Part shown: piece after piece, positions 44,984 through 53,857 of the stretch | How the letters are laid out: each line of letters starts with the position of its first letter | How positions within the stretch are numbered: the first letter of the stretch is position 1 | From: Flavobacterium sp. KACC 22763 | GTDB taxonomy: Bacteria; Bacteroidota; Bacteroidia; Flavobacteriales; Flavobacteriaceae | Direction: 5' to 3' | NCBI RefSeq assembly: GCF_028736155.1 | Contig: NZ_CP117879.1 | Span: 3,906,001-3,970,000 of the forward strand | DNA length: 64,000 bases | The notes under the pieces: generated by a model | The model's database searches: none | Told to the model about the DNA's origin: nothing | Seen by the model: only the letters and a program-made list of their open reading frames with translations | Translations under genes and position numbers: made by a program

Positions 44984-46126
44984 TTAAGAAAGCGCTTGCT
45001 CTAAATCTGCGATTAAATCTTCTGCATCTTCGATACCAACACTCAATCGAACCAAATCATCAGTTATACCAACCTCTGCTCTTTTATCTGCAGGAATTGA
45101 CGCGTGTGTCATTAATGCCGGGTGATTGGCCAATGATTCTACTCCGCCTAAAGATTCAGCCAATGTAAATACTTTCAGTTTTTCTAAAAACGCAATAGAA
45201 TCTTCTTTTTTACCAGATTTGAAATCAAACGAAACCATTCCTCCAAAAGCTTTCATTTGTTTCTTTGCAATTTCGTGAAACGGATGGTTTTTTAAACCTG
45301 GATAATAAACTGTTTTAATCTTTGGGTGATTACTTAAGTATTCTACCACCTTTTCTCCATTTTCACAGTGTCTCTGAACTCTTAAAGCCAAAGTTTTAAT
45401 TCCTCTTAAAACCAAAAAACTATCCATTGGCCCAAGAGTTGCTCCTGTTGCAAATTGTTGAAAATGCAATTGATCTCCAAGGGCTGCGTCTTTTACAATT
45501 AAAGCTCCAGCAATAACATCAGAATGACCTCCTAAATATTTTGTAGCAGAGTGCATTACAATATCAGCTCCTAAATCAAGAGGTTTCTGTAAATAAGGAG
45601 TTGCAAAAGTATTATCTACAGCAAGAAGAATTTTTTTCTCTTGAGTGATTTTAGCTATTTCCTGAATATCTGCCAATTTCATCAACGGATTGGTTGGTGT
45701 TTCTACCCAAATCAGTTTAGTATTTTCATTGATTAAACTTTTCAATTTTTCGATATTCGTCATATCAACAAAATGAAATTTAATACCTGAATCTTTGTAA
45801 ACACGAGAAAACATTCTGTAAGTTCCTCCGTACAAATCATCCATTGCAATGATTTCGTCTCCCGCTTTAAACGATCTTAAAACGCAATCTGTAGCTGCAA
45901 GACCAGACGAAAATGCCAATCCGCGGGTTCCGTTTTCAATACTTGCCAAAGCGTCTTCTAAAGCAGTACGCGTCGGATTTGAAGCTCTACTATATTCGTA
46001 ATCTGCCAAAGGCTTCCCTGGGCTTGTTTGCACAAATGTTGAAGTTTGATATACTGGCGGCATAACTGCACCTGTACTTGGATCATGATGCTGCCCGCCG
46101 TGTATTACTTTTGTATTGAATTTCAT
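44984..46126 (-). CDS. Cystathionine gamma-synthase / gamma-lyase family enzyme
   Basis: 380 residues of the Cys/Met metabolism PLP family. Lys 196 in HSATKYLGGHSDV is the PLP lysine; YEYSRASNPTR, SSGLAATDC, VETPTNPLMK and SLGGVESLANHPALMTH are family blocks. It makes or breaks cystathionine in methionine/cysteine interconversion. The sequence alone does not decide between MetB and the lyase; STFVQTSPGKP and the length of 380 fit both. A -7 element (minus TAAATTTG, 46167-46160) precedes it; divergent from a lipoprotein gene. Confidence 0.92.
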   Translation of the reverse strand: MKFNTKVIHGGQHHDPSTGAVMPPVYQTSTFVQTSPGKPLADYEYSRASNPTRTALEDALASIENGTRGLAFSSGLAATDCVLRSFKAGDEIIAMDDLYGGTYRMFSRVYKDSGIKFHFVDMTNIEKLKSLINENTKLIWVETPTNPLMKLADIQEIAKITQEKKILLAVDNTFATPYLQKPLDLGADIVMHSATKYLGGHSDVIAGALIVKDAALGDQLHFQQFATGATLGPMDSFLVLRGIKTLALRVQRHCENGEKVVEYLSNHPKIKTVYYPGLKNHPFHEIAKKQMKAFGGMVSFDFKSGKKEDSIAFLEKLKVFTLAESLGGVESLANHPALMTHASIPADKRAEVGITDDLVRLSVGIEDAEDLIADLEQALS

Positions 46127-46159
46127 ATAGTTATAAATTTAAATTCCTTAATTCTTTTA

Positions 46160-46208
46160 CAAATTTACCGCTTAATTTATTTTATCGCGACACAACTTCT
46201 TACCTTTG
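46160..46208. promoter_or_regulatory. Back-to-back -7 elements for 44984-46126 and 46231-46974
   Basis: Minus strand TAAATTTG at 46167-46160 and plus strand TACCTTTG at 46201-46208, both full matches to TAnnTTTG. The -33 boxes are weak in both. Confidence 0.5.
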
Positions 46209-46230
46209 TAGATAATTAACACTTTTTGAT

Positions 46231-46974
46231 ATGAAAAATTACTTATTTATAATCTTTTTGTGTTTGATTTTTACAAGTTGCAAAAAAGAGCTTTCATTTG
46301 AAAATGAAACGTTTGAAGAGAAATCTACTATCCCGTGTGCAAATGACTGCCCGAAAATCACGATAGAAGTTCCAATTGCTAAAAATATTAAAGTAACATC
46401 AGACAGCATTAATAAAAAAGTTTTTGCTGTTATAAAAGAGATTGTATTTTTCGAAGAAGATTCAGTAAAAGTTGATGATTATAAATCGTTGGCAAAATCG
46501 TTTATTACCTCATACGAAGAAATGCATCAAAAATTCCCAAATGACACTTTTGGATGGGAAGCAAAAATTATTGGAAATGTCGAATTTGAATCCGATCAAG
46601 TTTTAAACCTTAAAATCGACCATTATACATTTACTGGCGGCGCTCACGGCTATCAAGGCTACCGATCATTATTGTTTGATAAAAAAACAGGAAAAACCAT
46701 TTTCAACAAACAGTTATTTAAAAACGAAAATGAGTTTAAAGCTTTCGCCGAAAAAACTTTTAGATCAAAATATAAAATTCCAGAAAAAGCCAATATTAAT
46801 GCTACGGGTTTAATGTTTGAAAATGATAAATTTCAGTTGCCTCAAAACATTTTTTATACTTCTCAAGGTTTACTTTTATACTATAACTCATACGAAGCCG
46901 CATCTTACGCAGACGGCCCAAAAGAACTTGTATTTCCGTATGAAGAAGTAAAAAAGTATTTGAATTTTCAATAA
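46231..46974 (+). CDS. DUF4163/DUF3298-type lipoprotein
   Basis: 247 residues. Lipobox FTSC, with Cys 17 as the lipid site. The middle DUF4163-like part (TIPCANDCPKITIEVPIAKN) and the C-terminal DUF3298 segment (YTFTGGAHGYQGYRSLLFDKKTGK, then LYYNSYEAASYADGPKELVFPYEEVK) match the domain pair of PdaC-like and RsiV-like extracellular proteins. Role unknown; RsiV binds lysozyme, so a surface carbohydrate ligand is possible. Confidence 0.88.
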   Translation: MKNYLFIIFLCLIFTSCKKELSFENETFEEKSTIPCANDCPKITIEVPIAKNIKVTSDSINKKVFAVIKEIVFFEEDSVKVDDYKSLAKSFITSYEEMHQKFPNDTFGWEAKIIGNVEFESDQVLNLKIDHYTFTGGAHGYQGYRSLLFDKKTGKTIFNKQLFKNENEFKAFAEKTFRSKYKIPEKANINATGLMFENDKFQLPQNIFYTSQGLLLYYNSYEAASYADGPKELVFPYEEVKKYLNFQ

Positions 46975-46991
46975 TAATTTCAACATGAGTT

Positions 46992-47011
46992 AGACGCACT
47001 GCAGTGCGTCT
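46992..47011. repeat. AGACGCAC palindrome, copy 1
   Basis: AGACGCACTGCAGTGCGTCT, a perfect 20-base palindrome, flanked on the right by CTAC. Identical cores lie at 63793-63812 and 63949-63968, and a variant at 48279-48298. Confidence 0.8.
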
Positions 47012-47059
47012 CTACTGGAAAACCTTTGTCACTTTGTTTCTCTGAACCTTTGCACCTTT

Positions 47060-48205
47060 CTATTGAACATCATACTTCATCTTACGCAAAACTCTCAAAG
47101 CCTCTTTAAAAGAAGAATAGATATTTTTATAAGGTTTCAGTAATAATTTTGCATCAATTAACTTCTGTCTGGCATCTTCAAAACCATTCAAATAACAAAT
47201 CATAAAAGTAGAAGGAAGGTTTTCCAGATCTTTCATTTCGCGTTCAGATAGAGAAATTTCTTTCTCCAGTTTTCTAAGCAGCGCTATATTAGAATTATAA
47301 ATATGATGCAGCATTTTTCGGTTAAACTCAGGTGGCTGAAAAAGCATTTGTCGATCAATTTTATAATATCCGTTATCAAAAAAATAAATCGTTTGCTCTT
47401 CTAGCGGATAATAACTCGTTTTGTCATTTAAGCCTAAAGGAACATATTCTGTTATGGTAAAAGTATCATCATTATAATCGATCGTAACCACATCTTGTGC
47501 AGAATAAAAAAGTTTAATCTGTTCGTTTATCAATTCGATGTCAACTCTTGAAAGATATGTTTTATCACGCAGTTTTTTAGGAACTCCAGCCCAGCAGATT
47601 ACAAACAATTCTTTAAAAACATGATATTTCGGAGACATATCTTTATGTCGGAAATTCATAAAATCGATAACTCCGTCTAAAGTATATTGAATACTATTTC
47701 GAGAACTATTTTCAATCCCGATTACCGTTTCCGTATTCTGATTGCTTTTTTCGATTTCTTCGTGTTCTTCTAGAGGGATCGAATTACTGCCACGTCTTAT
47801 AAAAATGCTGTTGGCAAGAATAGTGTGAATTCCTTTTTTAAAGTAAGAGATTTTGCTTTTAGGTTTGATGGTAACCAGACCGATTACTTTGTCTTTTGGA
47901 AGATTGGGAAAAGGAACGTTTTCATATTGAATTTTCGGTGGATTTTCTAAGAAAGCGTTGACCAGATTTTGAATTCGGCTATCATCAAAGAAGTCATCAC
48001 CGACAATTTCGTTATCCTGATCTTCTACTCCAACTACGATATAAGAATTATTGTTTGGATTTGAATTGGATAATGCGCAAATGTGCTTTAAGAACTTTCC
48101 TTTTCCTTCTCTGGAATGAAGATTCAATTGCCTTTTCTTATCATAAAAACTGCTTTCGTCATTATGAGCGAGGAGATTTTTAATTAAAAGGCGCTTATTA
48201 ATCAT
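47060..48205 (-). CDS. AlbA_2-type (Schlafen-like) ATP-binding protein
   Basis: 381 residues. The N-terminal about 140 residues are an AlbA_2 domain: FYDKKRQLNLHSREGKGKFL, ICALSNSNPNNNSYIVVGVE, VIGLVTIKPK and a C-terminal IFIRRGSNS. Proteins of this type bind nucleic acid and are often regulators or helicase-associated. The rest (VICWAGVPKKLRDKTYL and later) is helical with no motif I know. It is flanked by two AGACGCAC palindromes (46992, 48279), a possible sign of insertion. Confidence 0.88.
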   Translation of the reverse strand: MINKRLLIKNLLAHNDESSFYDKKRQLNLHSREGKGKFLKHICALSNSNPNNNSYIVVGVEDQDNEIVGDDFFDDSRIQNLVNAFLENPPKIQYENVPFPNLPKDKVIGLVTIKPKSKISYFKKGIHTILANSIFIRRGSNSIPLEEHEEIEKSNQNTETVIGIENSSRNSIQYTLDGVIDFMNFRHKDMSPKYHVFKELFVICWAGVPKKLRDKTYLSRVDIELINEQIKLFYSAQDVVTIDYNDDTFTITEYVPLGLNDKTSYYPLEEQTIYFFDNGYYKIDRQMLFQPPEFNRKMLHHIYNSNIALLRKLEKEISLSEREMKDLENLPSTFMICYLNGFEDARQKLIDAKLLLKPYKNIYSSFKEALRVLRKMKYDVQ

Positions 48206-48278
48206 GTCGGTTTTATTTTGCCACGAATTGCACTAATTCGCACTAATTTAATTTATTAAAACTTAAAATTAAAAAAAA

Positions 48279-48298
48279 GACGCACTACTGTGCGTCTA
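48279..48298. repeat. AGACGCAC palindrome, variant copy
   Basis: AGACGCACTACTGTGCGTCT keeps both 8-base arms but has a different centre from copies 1, 3 and 4. It lies after the SDR gene end and before the AlbA_2 gene start. Confidence 0.75.
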
Positions 48299-48313
48299 TA
48301 CATTCGATTTTAT

Positions 48314-49069
48314 TTAAATATTTTTCTTTACAATAGTCGAAGACGCCTGTGCCGTACTCATAACAACCAAATCGGCAATATTTACATGATAAGGTCTTGA
48401 AACCACGAAGTGAATAATATCCGCAATATCTTCTGCCTGCAGCGGATCAAATCCTTTATAAACATTTGCCGCTCTTTCAACATCTCCTTTAAAACGGACT
48501 TCGCTAAATTCTGTTGCTACCATTCCTGGATGAATACCGCCAACTCTAATTCCAAACGGATTCAAGTCAATTCGCATTCCTGCTGTAATGGCATCAACGG
48601 CGTGCTTAGAACCGCAGTATACATTTCCGTTCGGGTAAACTTCTTTTGCCGCTGTTGAACCTATATTAATAATATGCCCCAATTGTCTTTCGACCATTTG
48701 CGGAATTATTGCTTTTGACACATATAAAAGTCCTTTCACATTAATATCAATCATGGCATCCCAATCGTCCAAATTTCCATTTTGAATTGGATCTAAACCG
48801 TGAGCATTTCCAGCGTTATTAATTAAAACATCGATTGTAGAAAAATCGTTTGGCAGAGAACCTATTTTTTCTAAAACTTCTTCTTTGTTTCGAACATCAA
48901 ATGCTAAAGAATGCACTTCAGTAAAAGCTGAAAGTTCTTTTTGAAGTTCTTCTAAGCGGTCTGTACGTCTTCCGCAGAGAACCACTTTATAATTGTTTTT
49001 TGCTAAAATCTGAGCAGTCGCTTTTCCAATTCCGCTTGTTGCTCCAGTAATTAAAACTGTCTTTTTCAT
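48314..49069 (-). CDS. SDR oxidoreductase (YdfG-like)
   Basis: 251 residues, classical SDR: TGATSGIGKATAQILAK (NADP-binding), LCGRRTDR (arginines favouring NADPH), NNAGNAHG, INIGSTAA and YCGSKHAVDAI with the catalytic Tyr and Lys. The family includes serine and 3-hydroxy acid dehydrogenases (YdfG type), a plausible substrate class. Single gene on the minus strand. Confidence 0.92.
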   Translation of the reverse strand: MKKTVLITGATSGIGKATAQILAKNNYKVVLCGRRTDRLEELQKELSAFTEVHSLAFDVRNKEEVLEKIGSLPNDFSTIDVLINNAGNAHGLDPIQNGNLDDWDAMIDINVKGLLYVSKAIIPQMVERQLGHIINIGSTAAKEVYPNGNVYCGSKHAVDAITAGMRIDLNPFGIRVGGIHPGMVATEFSEVRFKGDVERAANVYKGFDPLQAEDIADIIHFVVSRPYHVNIADLVVMSTAQASSTIVKKNI

Positions 49070-49254
49070 TTTAAACTATTTATTTTTTTGATACAGATTA
49101 AAATAATGCATCATTTTTTTAGGATTAAAATCGTGTTTAATCAACCTACCTCTTCCTTAAGGTTTAATTAATTCAACACAAAATTACGGCATAAAAACAC
49201 TAAATGAAGTTCGTTCTGCGTTATAAATTTACTAATTTAAAAACAAAGAAACTT

Positions 49255-50064
49255 ATGAAAGCTGTAAACCTCAAATTTAGAATTTTTCTCTTGGCGTCAT
49301 TATCTACTCTATTTCTAGCAAGCTGTAGCAGTAGTGATAGTAATGATGGTTCACAAACTTCAAAAGTAAGTGTACGAATGACAGATGCACCGGGTGATTA
49401 CGATCAGGTAAACGTTGAAGTTTTAGACGTTAAAATTAAAAGCAATTCTGAAACTGGCGAAGATGGATGGGTTAGTATAGGAAATATTAAACCTGGAGTA
49501 TATAATTTATTGGATTTAACTGGTGGCGTAAATGTGCTTTTGGCAGATAACGAAGTGCCATCTGGATATTTAGGTCAAATTCGATTAATTCTTGGAGAAC
49601 ACAATACTGTTGTTAAAGACGGTACAACTTATCCTTTAAAAACACCAAGCGCCCAACAATCGGGTTTAAAATTAAAAGTTAACCAAACATTGACAGCTGG
49701 TGCAACTTATGACTTTTTATTAGATTTTGATGTAGAGCATTCTGTAGTTGTAGAAGCTGGTAATTCTGGCAACTTCAATTTACATCCTGTAATTAGAGTT
49801 TCTACAAATGCAACATCTGGAATAATCAAAGGAATTGTAACACCTTTTACTTTCCAATCTTTAGTATCAGTTCAAATAGGAGACACAACTGTTTCAGCTT
49901 ATACAGATGAACTAGGAGTGTTTCAGCTAAATGGTATTCCGGCGGGAACTTATTCTGTAACCATTACACCTGATGTAAGTTCACAATTGCCTGCTTTAAT
50001 TGTTCCTAATGTGGTGGTCGTAAACGGGCAAATCACAAACATGAACACTCTCGTTTTAAAATAA
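49255..50064 (+). CDS. DUF4382 lipoprotein with a carboxypeptidase-like regulatory domain
   Basis: 269 residues from the ATG at 49255, since the 17-residue upstream extension has no signal character. Signal peptide and lipobox FLASC; then DUF4382 (about 32-170: VRMTDAPGDYDQVNVEVLDV, GVYNLLDLTGG, GYLGQIRLIL, YPLKTPS) and a C-terminal Ig-like carboxypeptidase regulatory domain (GVFQLNGIPAGTYSVTITPD). Surface lipoprotein of unknown ligand, common in Bacteroidota. Strong terminator follows. Confidence 0.9.
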   Translation: MKAVNLKFRIFLLASLSTLFLASCSSSDSNDGSQTSKVSVRMTDAPGDYDQVNVEVLDVKIKSNSETGEDGWVSIGNIKPGVYNLLDLTGGVNVLLADNEVPSGYLGQIRLILGEHNTVVKDGTTYPLKTPSAQQSGLKLKVNQTLTAGATYDFLLDFDVEHSVVVEAGNSGNFNLHPVIRVSTNATSGIIKGIVTPFTFQSLVSVQIGDTTVSAYTDELGVFQLNGIPAGTYSVTITPDVSSQLPALIVPNVVVVNGQITNMNTLVLK

Positions 50065-50080
50065 AGACTCCTTAAAACAT

Positions 50081-50121
50081 AAAAAACAGCTATTCTAAAA
50101 AGTAGAATAGCTGTTTTTTTT
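50081..50121 (+). terminator. Terminator of the DUF4382 gene
   Basis: AAAAAACAGCTATTCT (50081-50096) and AGAATAGCTGTTTTTT (50104-50119), 16 bases past the stop. Confidence 0.88.
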
Positions 50122-50173
50122 ATGTTTATTCTTTTAAGGAATTAAAAAATTACTTCTAAATCTGTAAAATATT

Positions 50174-50680
50174 TTAATTCTTATTTTTCCATTCCTCTAA
50201 ATTCAATACCATATTGAGCGCCGTCCAAGTTTCTCCATCTACCTCCCTTAAATATTTTTTATCGGGATTTAAAGTAAACCCAACTTTTTCATAACACTTT
50301 TGAGCTCCGATATTAAAATCAAAAACATTCAACTCAATATTTCTTTCTTTTCTGTTTTCAAAAATATATTGCAGCAATAAAGTCACCATCTGCTCGCCAA
50401 TTCCTTTTCCTCTTTGGTTTTGATCCATAATCAAGATTCGACCTAATTTTGCAAAACCATCGTAAAAATAAATCTCACAATGTCCAATAGTATTACCATT
50501 AGAAATATTTGCAACTCTAAAAGCAATTCTATTTTTATCAGAAAGCGTTTTATCGATCTGCTCTTCTGTTAAAGGAAAAGCAAATTCTGGTCCGCCAAAT
50601 TGCATTAAATCTTTGGCATTTTTGACAGAATCGATCAATTCTGAATAATCTTTTTTTTCAAAATTTTCTAGGTATATCAT
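50174..50680 (-). CDS. GNAT-family N-acetyltransferase
   Basis: 168 residues with the acetyl-CoA motif LIMDQNQRGKGIGEQMVTLL, the strand GHCEIYFYDGFAKLGR before it and AQKCYEKVGFTLNPDK after it. The nearest relatives in pattern are ribosomal-protein or antibiotic-type acetyltransferases (RimJ-like), but the acceptor is unknown. It follows the aldo/keto reductase by 18 bases, likely one transcript. Confidence 0.9.
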   Translation of the reverse strand: MIYLENFEKKDYSELIDSVKNAKDLMQFGGPEFAFPLTEEQIDKTLSDKNRIAFRVANISNGNTIGHCEIYFYDGFAKLGRILIMDQNQRGKGIGEQMVTLLLQYIFENRKERNIELNVFDFNIGAQKCYEKVGFTLNPDKKYLREVDGETWTALNMVLNLEEWKNKN

Positions 50681-50698
50681 TTTTCAGAATAGTATAAA

Positions 50699-51574
50699 TT
50701 AAGGCACATCGTCGCCCATACTTTCTGTCCAGATAGCAAACCAGTCTTGGTTATCCATTTCCAATTCTACGGCTTTCATTAAAGATTGAATTCTGGCAAT
50801 GTTCACTGTTCCTGCAATCGGAATTATTTTTGCTGGGTGTTTTAAAATCCAAGCCAATAATAAAGTGTCAGAACCTAAATGGTATTTTTCTACCAACTCA
50901 GAGAACAGTTTTTTCAGACGACGTGTTTTTTTGGTGTCTTCTCTAAAAACAGTTCCAAGCGGATTCCAAGACAACGGACGAATTCCATGCGTCTGCATAT
51001 AATCTAAACTTCCATCTGTCATTGCTTCATAATGCGTTGCCGAAAACTGTACCTGATTATAGCTTACTTCTGTTTTACTGCGGATTAATTCGGTTTGAGA
51101 ACTTGTAAAGTTTGAAAGACCAAAATCGATAATTTTCCCTTCACCTTTTAACTTTTCAACTGCTTCTGCGATTTCGTCAGCCTGCATTAAAGGACTTGGT
51201 CTGTGAAGTAAAAAAACATCTACATAATCTGTTTTTAAATTCTTCAAAGAAGTTTCTACAGACTTAATAATATAGTCTTTAGAATAATCATAATGTTTGA
51301 TTTTGTTTTCAGGGCGTTTTTCAGCAATCATCTGAATTCCGCACTTGGTAATTAGTTGTAATTTTTCACGATCAATTTTACTTGCGTGAAAGGCTTTTCC
51401 AAAATCGGCTTCGGTCGTATACGAACCGTAAATATCCGCGTGATCAAAAGTCGTAATTTTGTTTTCGATACTTACCTGTATCATGTTTTCCATTTCTTTG
51501 GTTGTAAGGTTTTTATCCCAAACTCCCCAATTCATAGTGCCCGAAATTATAGGCGATAAGACTGTTTTGCTCAT
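50699..51574 (-). CDS. Aldo/keto reductase
   Basis: 291 residues, TIM-barrel oxidoreductase using NADPH. The catalytic Asp and Tyr lie in TTFDHADIYGSY, Lys in LQLITKCGIQ, and His in DVFLLHRPSP. The C-terminal SWNPLGTVF and IIPIAGTVNIARIQSL are cofactor-binding. General reductase of aldehydes and ketones; physiological substrate unknown. Confidence 0.93.
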   Translation of the reverse strand: MSKTVLSPIISGTMNWGVWDKNLTTKEMENMIQVSIENKITTFDHADIYGSYTTEADFGKAFHASKIDREKLQLITKCGIQMIAEKRPENKIKHYDYSKDYIIKSVETSLKNLKTDYVDVFLLHRPSPLMQADEIAEAVEKLKGEGKIIDFGLSNFTSSQTELIRSKTEVSYNQVQFSATHYEAMTDGSLDYMQTHGIRPLSWNPLGTVFREDTKKTRRLKKLFSELVEKYHLGSDTLLLAWILKHPAKIIPIAGTVNIARIQSLMKAVELEMDNQDWFAIWTESMGDDVP

Positions 51575-51786
51575 AATAATTATGCGTTATTTTTGGTAAT
51601 AATTATGCTTTTATAAAACATAATCATCAAAGTTCTTAAAAATATAAAAATAGATTCACAATTAGTCCTTAAAATTAAGTCATTGGTCGAAGTTTTAACC
51701 ATTCTTTAACATCTTACTTATCAAAAAATATTCAATTTGCACTCTCAAAAATTAGGCGTAAAAATCAAGGTTTTAAAAATATTTAT

Positions 51787-52791
51787 ATGGAAGAAAATAC
51801 AACGACTTTAGACATTAGAGCGATAAATGAAAAAATTGAAAGAGAAAGTGCTTTTATAGACCTTCTTACAATGGAAATGAACAAAGTTATTGTGGGTCAG
51901 AAACATATGGTCGAGCGTCTATTGATCGGATTACTTGGACAAGGGCATATTTTATTGGAGGGAGTTCCTGGTCTGGCAAAAACTTTAGCCATCAATACGC
52001 TTTCTCAAGCGGTTCAAGGTTCTTTCAGCCGTATCCAGTTTACACCAGATTTATTGCCAGCCGATGTTATCGGAACCATGATTTACAACATTAAAGCAAA
52101 CGAGTTTTCAATTAAAAAAGGACCGATTTTCGCCAATTTCGTACTTGCCGATGAGATTAACCGTGCTCCTGCAAAAGTTCAGTCAGCACTTTTGGAGGCG
52201 ATGCAGGAGAAACAAGTTACAATTGGTGACTCAACTTTCAAATTAGATCGTCCGTTTTTAGTATTAGCAACACAAAACCCAGTTGAGCAAGAAGGTACTT
52301 ATGCACTTCCTGAAGCGCAAGTTGACCGTTTTATGCTTAAAACTGTTATCGATTATCCAAAAATTGATGAAGAGCGCTTCGTAATTCGTCAAAACTTAAA
52401 AGGATCTTTCGAAAAAGTAAATCCTGTAGTTTCTGTAGATCAGATTTTACGTGCGCAAGAAGCTGTTCGTGAAGTTTATATGGATGAAAAAATCGAGAAA
52501 TACATCTTAGATATTATTTTCGCTACGCGTTACCCAGAAAAATACAAATTAGCCGATTTAAAACCGCTTATCAGTTTTGGAGCTTCTCCTCGTGGAAGTA
52601 TCAACTTGGCTAATGCTGCAAAATGCTATGCTTTCATCAAACGTCGTGGCTATGTAATTCCTGAAGACGTTCGTGCAGTTGTCCACGATGTTTTACGTCA
52701 CAGAGTTGGAATCACTTACGAAGCAGAAGCAGAAAACATTACTTCTGTAGACATTATCAACAAAATCGTTAACGAGATTGAAGTACCTTAA
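51787..52791 (+). CDS. MoxR-family AAA+ ATPase
   Basis: 334 residues. Walker A GVPGLAKT (59-66), Walker B FVLADEINRAP (Asp 122, Glu 123), sensor LATQNPVEQEGTYALPEAQ, and lid ISFGASPRGSINLANAAK. MoxR ATPases act as chaperones for von Willebrand proteins encoded beside them. It opens the bat operon; the next gene is DUF58 after a 139-base spacer of inverted repeats. Confidence 0.95.
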   Translation: MEENTTTLDIRAINEKIERESAFIDLLTMEMNKVIVGQKHMVERLLIGLLGQGHILLEGVPGLAKTLAINTLSQAVQGSFSRIQFTPDLLPADVIGTMIYNIKANEFSIKKGPIFANFVLADEINRAPAKVQSALLEAMQEKQVTIGDSTFKLDRPFLVLATQNPVEQEGTYALPEAQVDRFMLKTVIDYPKIDEERFVIRQNLKGSFEKVNPVVSVDQILRAQEAVREVYMDEKIEKYILDIIFATRYPEKYKLADLKPLISFGASPRGSINLANAAKCYAFIKRRGYVIPEDVRAVVHDVLRHRVGITYEAEAENITSVDIINKIVNEIEVP

Positions 52792-52930
52792 AAAAAGTGC
52801 TCAGTGTTCAGATTTTTAGTATTCAGTTCCCTACTAATACTTTTAACTGAACACTAATAAAGACAGAAAGACCTGTTGGAATTTGGACTTGACTGATCAC
52901 TTTCTAACTGATCACTGAACACTAAAAAAA
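52792..52930. repeat. Inverted-repeat spacer between moxR and the DUF58 gene
   Basis: AGTGTTCAG (52803-52811) pairs with CTGAACACT at 52847-52855 or at 52915-52923; CTGATCACT-type copies lie between. 139 bases, no ORF. Confidence 0.65.
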
Positions 52931-53794
52931 ATGGATACAAAAGAGCTTTTAAAAAAAGTACGGAAAATAGAAATCAAGACGAAAAGACTGAGTAATCATA
53001 TCTTTTCGGGAGAATACCACTCTTCATTTAAAGGACGAGGAATGACGTTTAGCGAGGTGCGTCAATACCAATACGGAGATGATATTCGTAACATCGATTG
53101 GAATGTAACCGCACGCTACAACGAAGCTCACGTTAAGGTATTTGAAGAAGAACGCGAATTAACCATGGTTTTAATGGTTGATATTTCGGGTTCGGAATCT
53201 TTTGGTTCAAAAAATCAATTCAAGAAAGACATCGTAACCGAAATTGCGGCAACGATGGCTTTTTCGGCTACACAGAATAATGACAAAATTGGTTTAATCT
53301 TATTTTCTGATACAGTAGAATTATATATTCCGCCAAAAAAAGGGCGTTCTCACGTACTTAGAATTATTCGTGAATTGATTGAATTTGAACCAAAAAGCTA
53401 CAAAACAGATATCGCTCAAGCTTTGAAGTTTTTATCTGGAACTCAAAAAAAGAAAGCCATCGTTTTTATGATCTCCGATTTTATGTCTGATTCTTACGAG
53501 CATACTTTAAAAATTGCTTCTAAAAAACATGATATTACTGGAGTTCGTGTTTATGATATGCGCGAAGAAAAAATTCCAAATTTAGGAATGGTCTCTATGC
53601 TGGATTCTGAAACAGGAAAAATACAATTGGTTGACACTAGCTCTAAAGCAGTTCGAATGAATTATGAGAAGCACTATCAGGAGAAATTAAATTACTTTAA
53701 AGATACCTTCCGTAAATCTGGAGCAGGAATTGTAAATACCAGAGTAGACGAAAATTACGTTACTAAACTATTAGGCTATTTTAAATCACGATAA
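52931..53794 (+). CDS. DUF58 protein with von Willebrand-like domain
   Basis: 287 residues. The N-terminal FKGRGMTFSEVRQYQYGDDI and NIDWNVTARYNEAHVKVFEE are the DUF58 signature. A vWA-like domain begins at LMVDISGSESFGS: it has Asp-x-Ser-x-Ser for metal binding but lacks the final methionine of the strict MIDAS. No membrane helix. Substrate-side partner of MoxR by gene order. Confidence 0.94.
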   Translation: MDTKELLKKVRKIEIKTKRLSNHIFSGEYHSSFKGRGMTFSEVRQYQYGDDIRNIDWNVTARYNEAHVKVFEEERELTMVLMVDISGSESFGSKNQFKKDIVTEIAATMAFSATQNNDKIGLILFSDTVELYIPPKKGRSHVLRIIRELIEFEPKSYKTDIAQALKFLSGTQKKKAIVFMISDFMSDSYEHTLKIASKKHDITGVRVYDMREEKIPNLGMVSMLDSETGKIQLVDTSSKAVRMNYEKHYQEKLNYFKDTFRKSGAGIVNTRVDENYVTKLLGYFKSR

Positions 53795-53857
53795 AAATTT
53801 GGCAGTTTTGATTAACCATCAAAAATCGTTAATCTAAAATCAACAATCGTTAATCAA

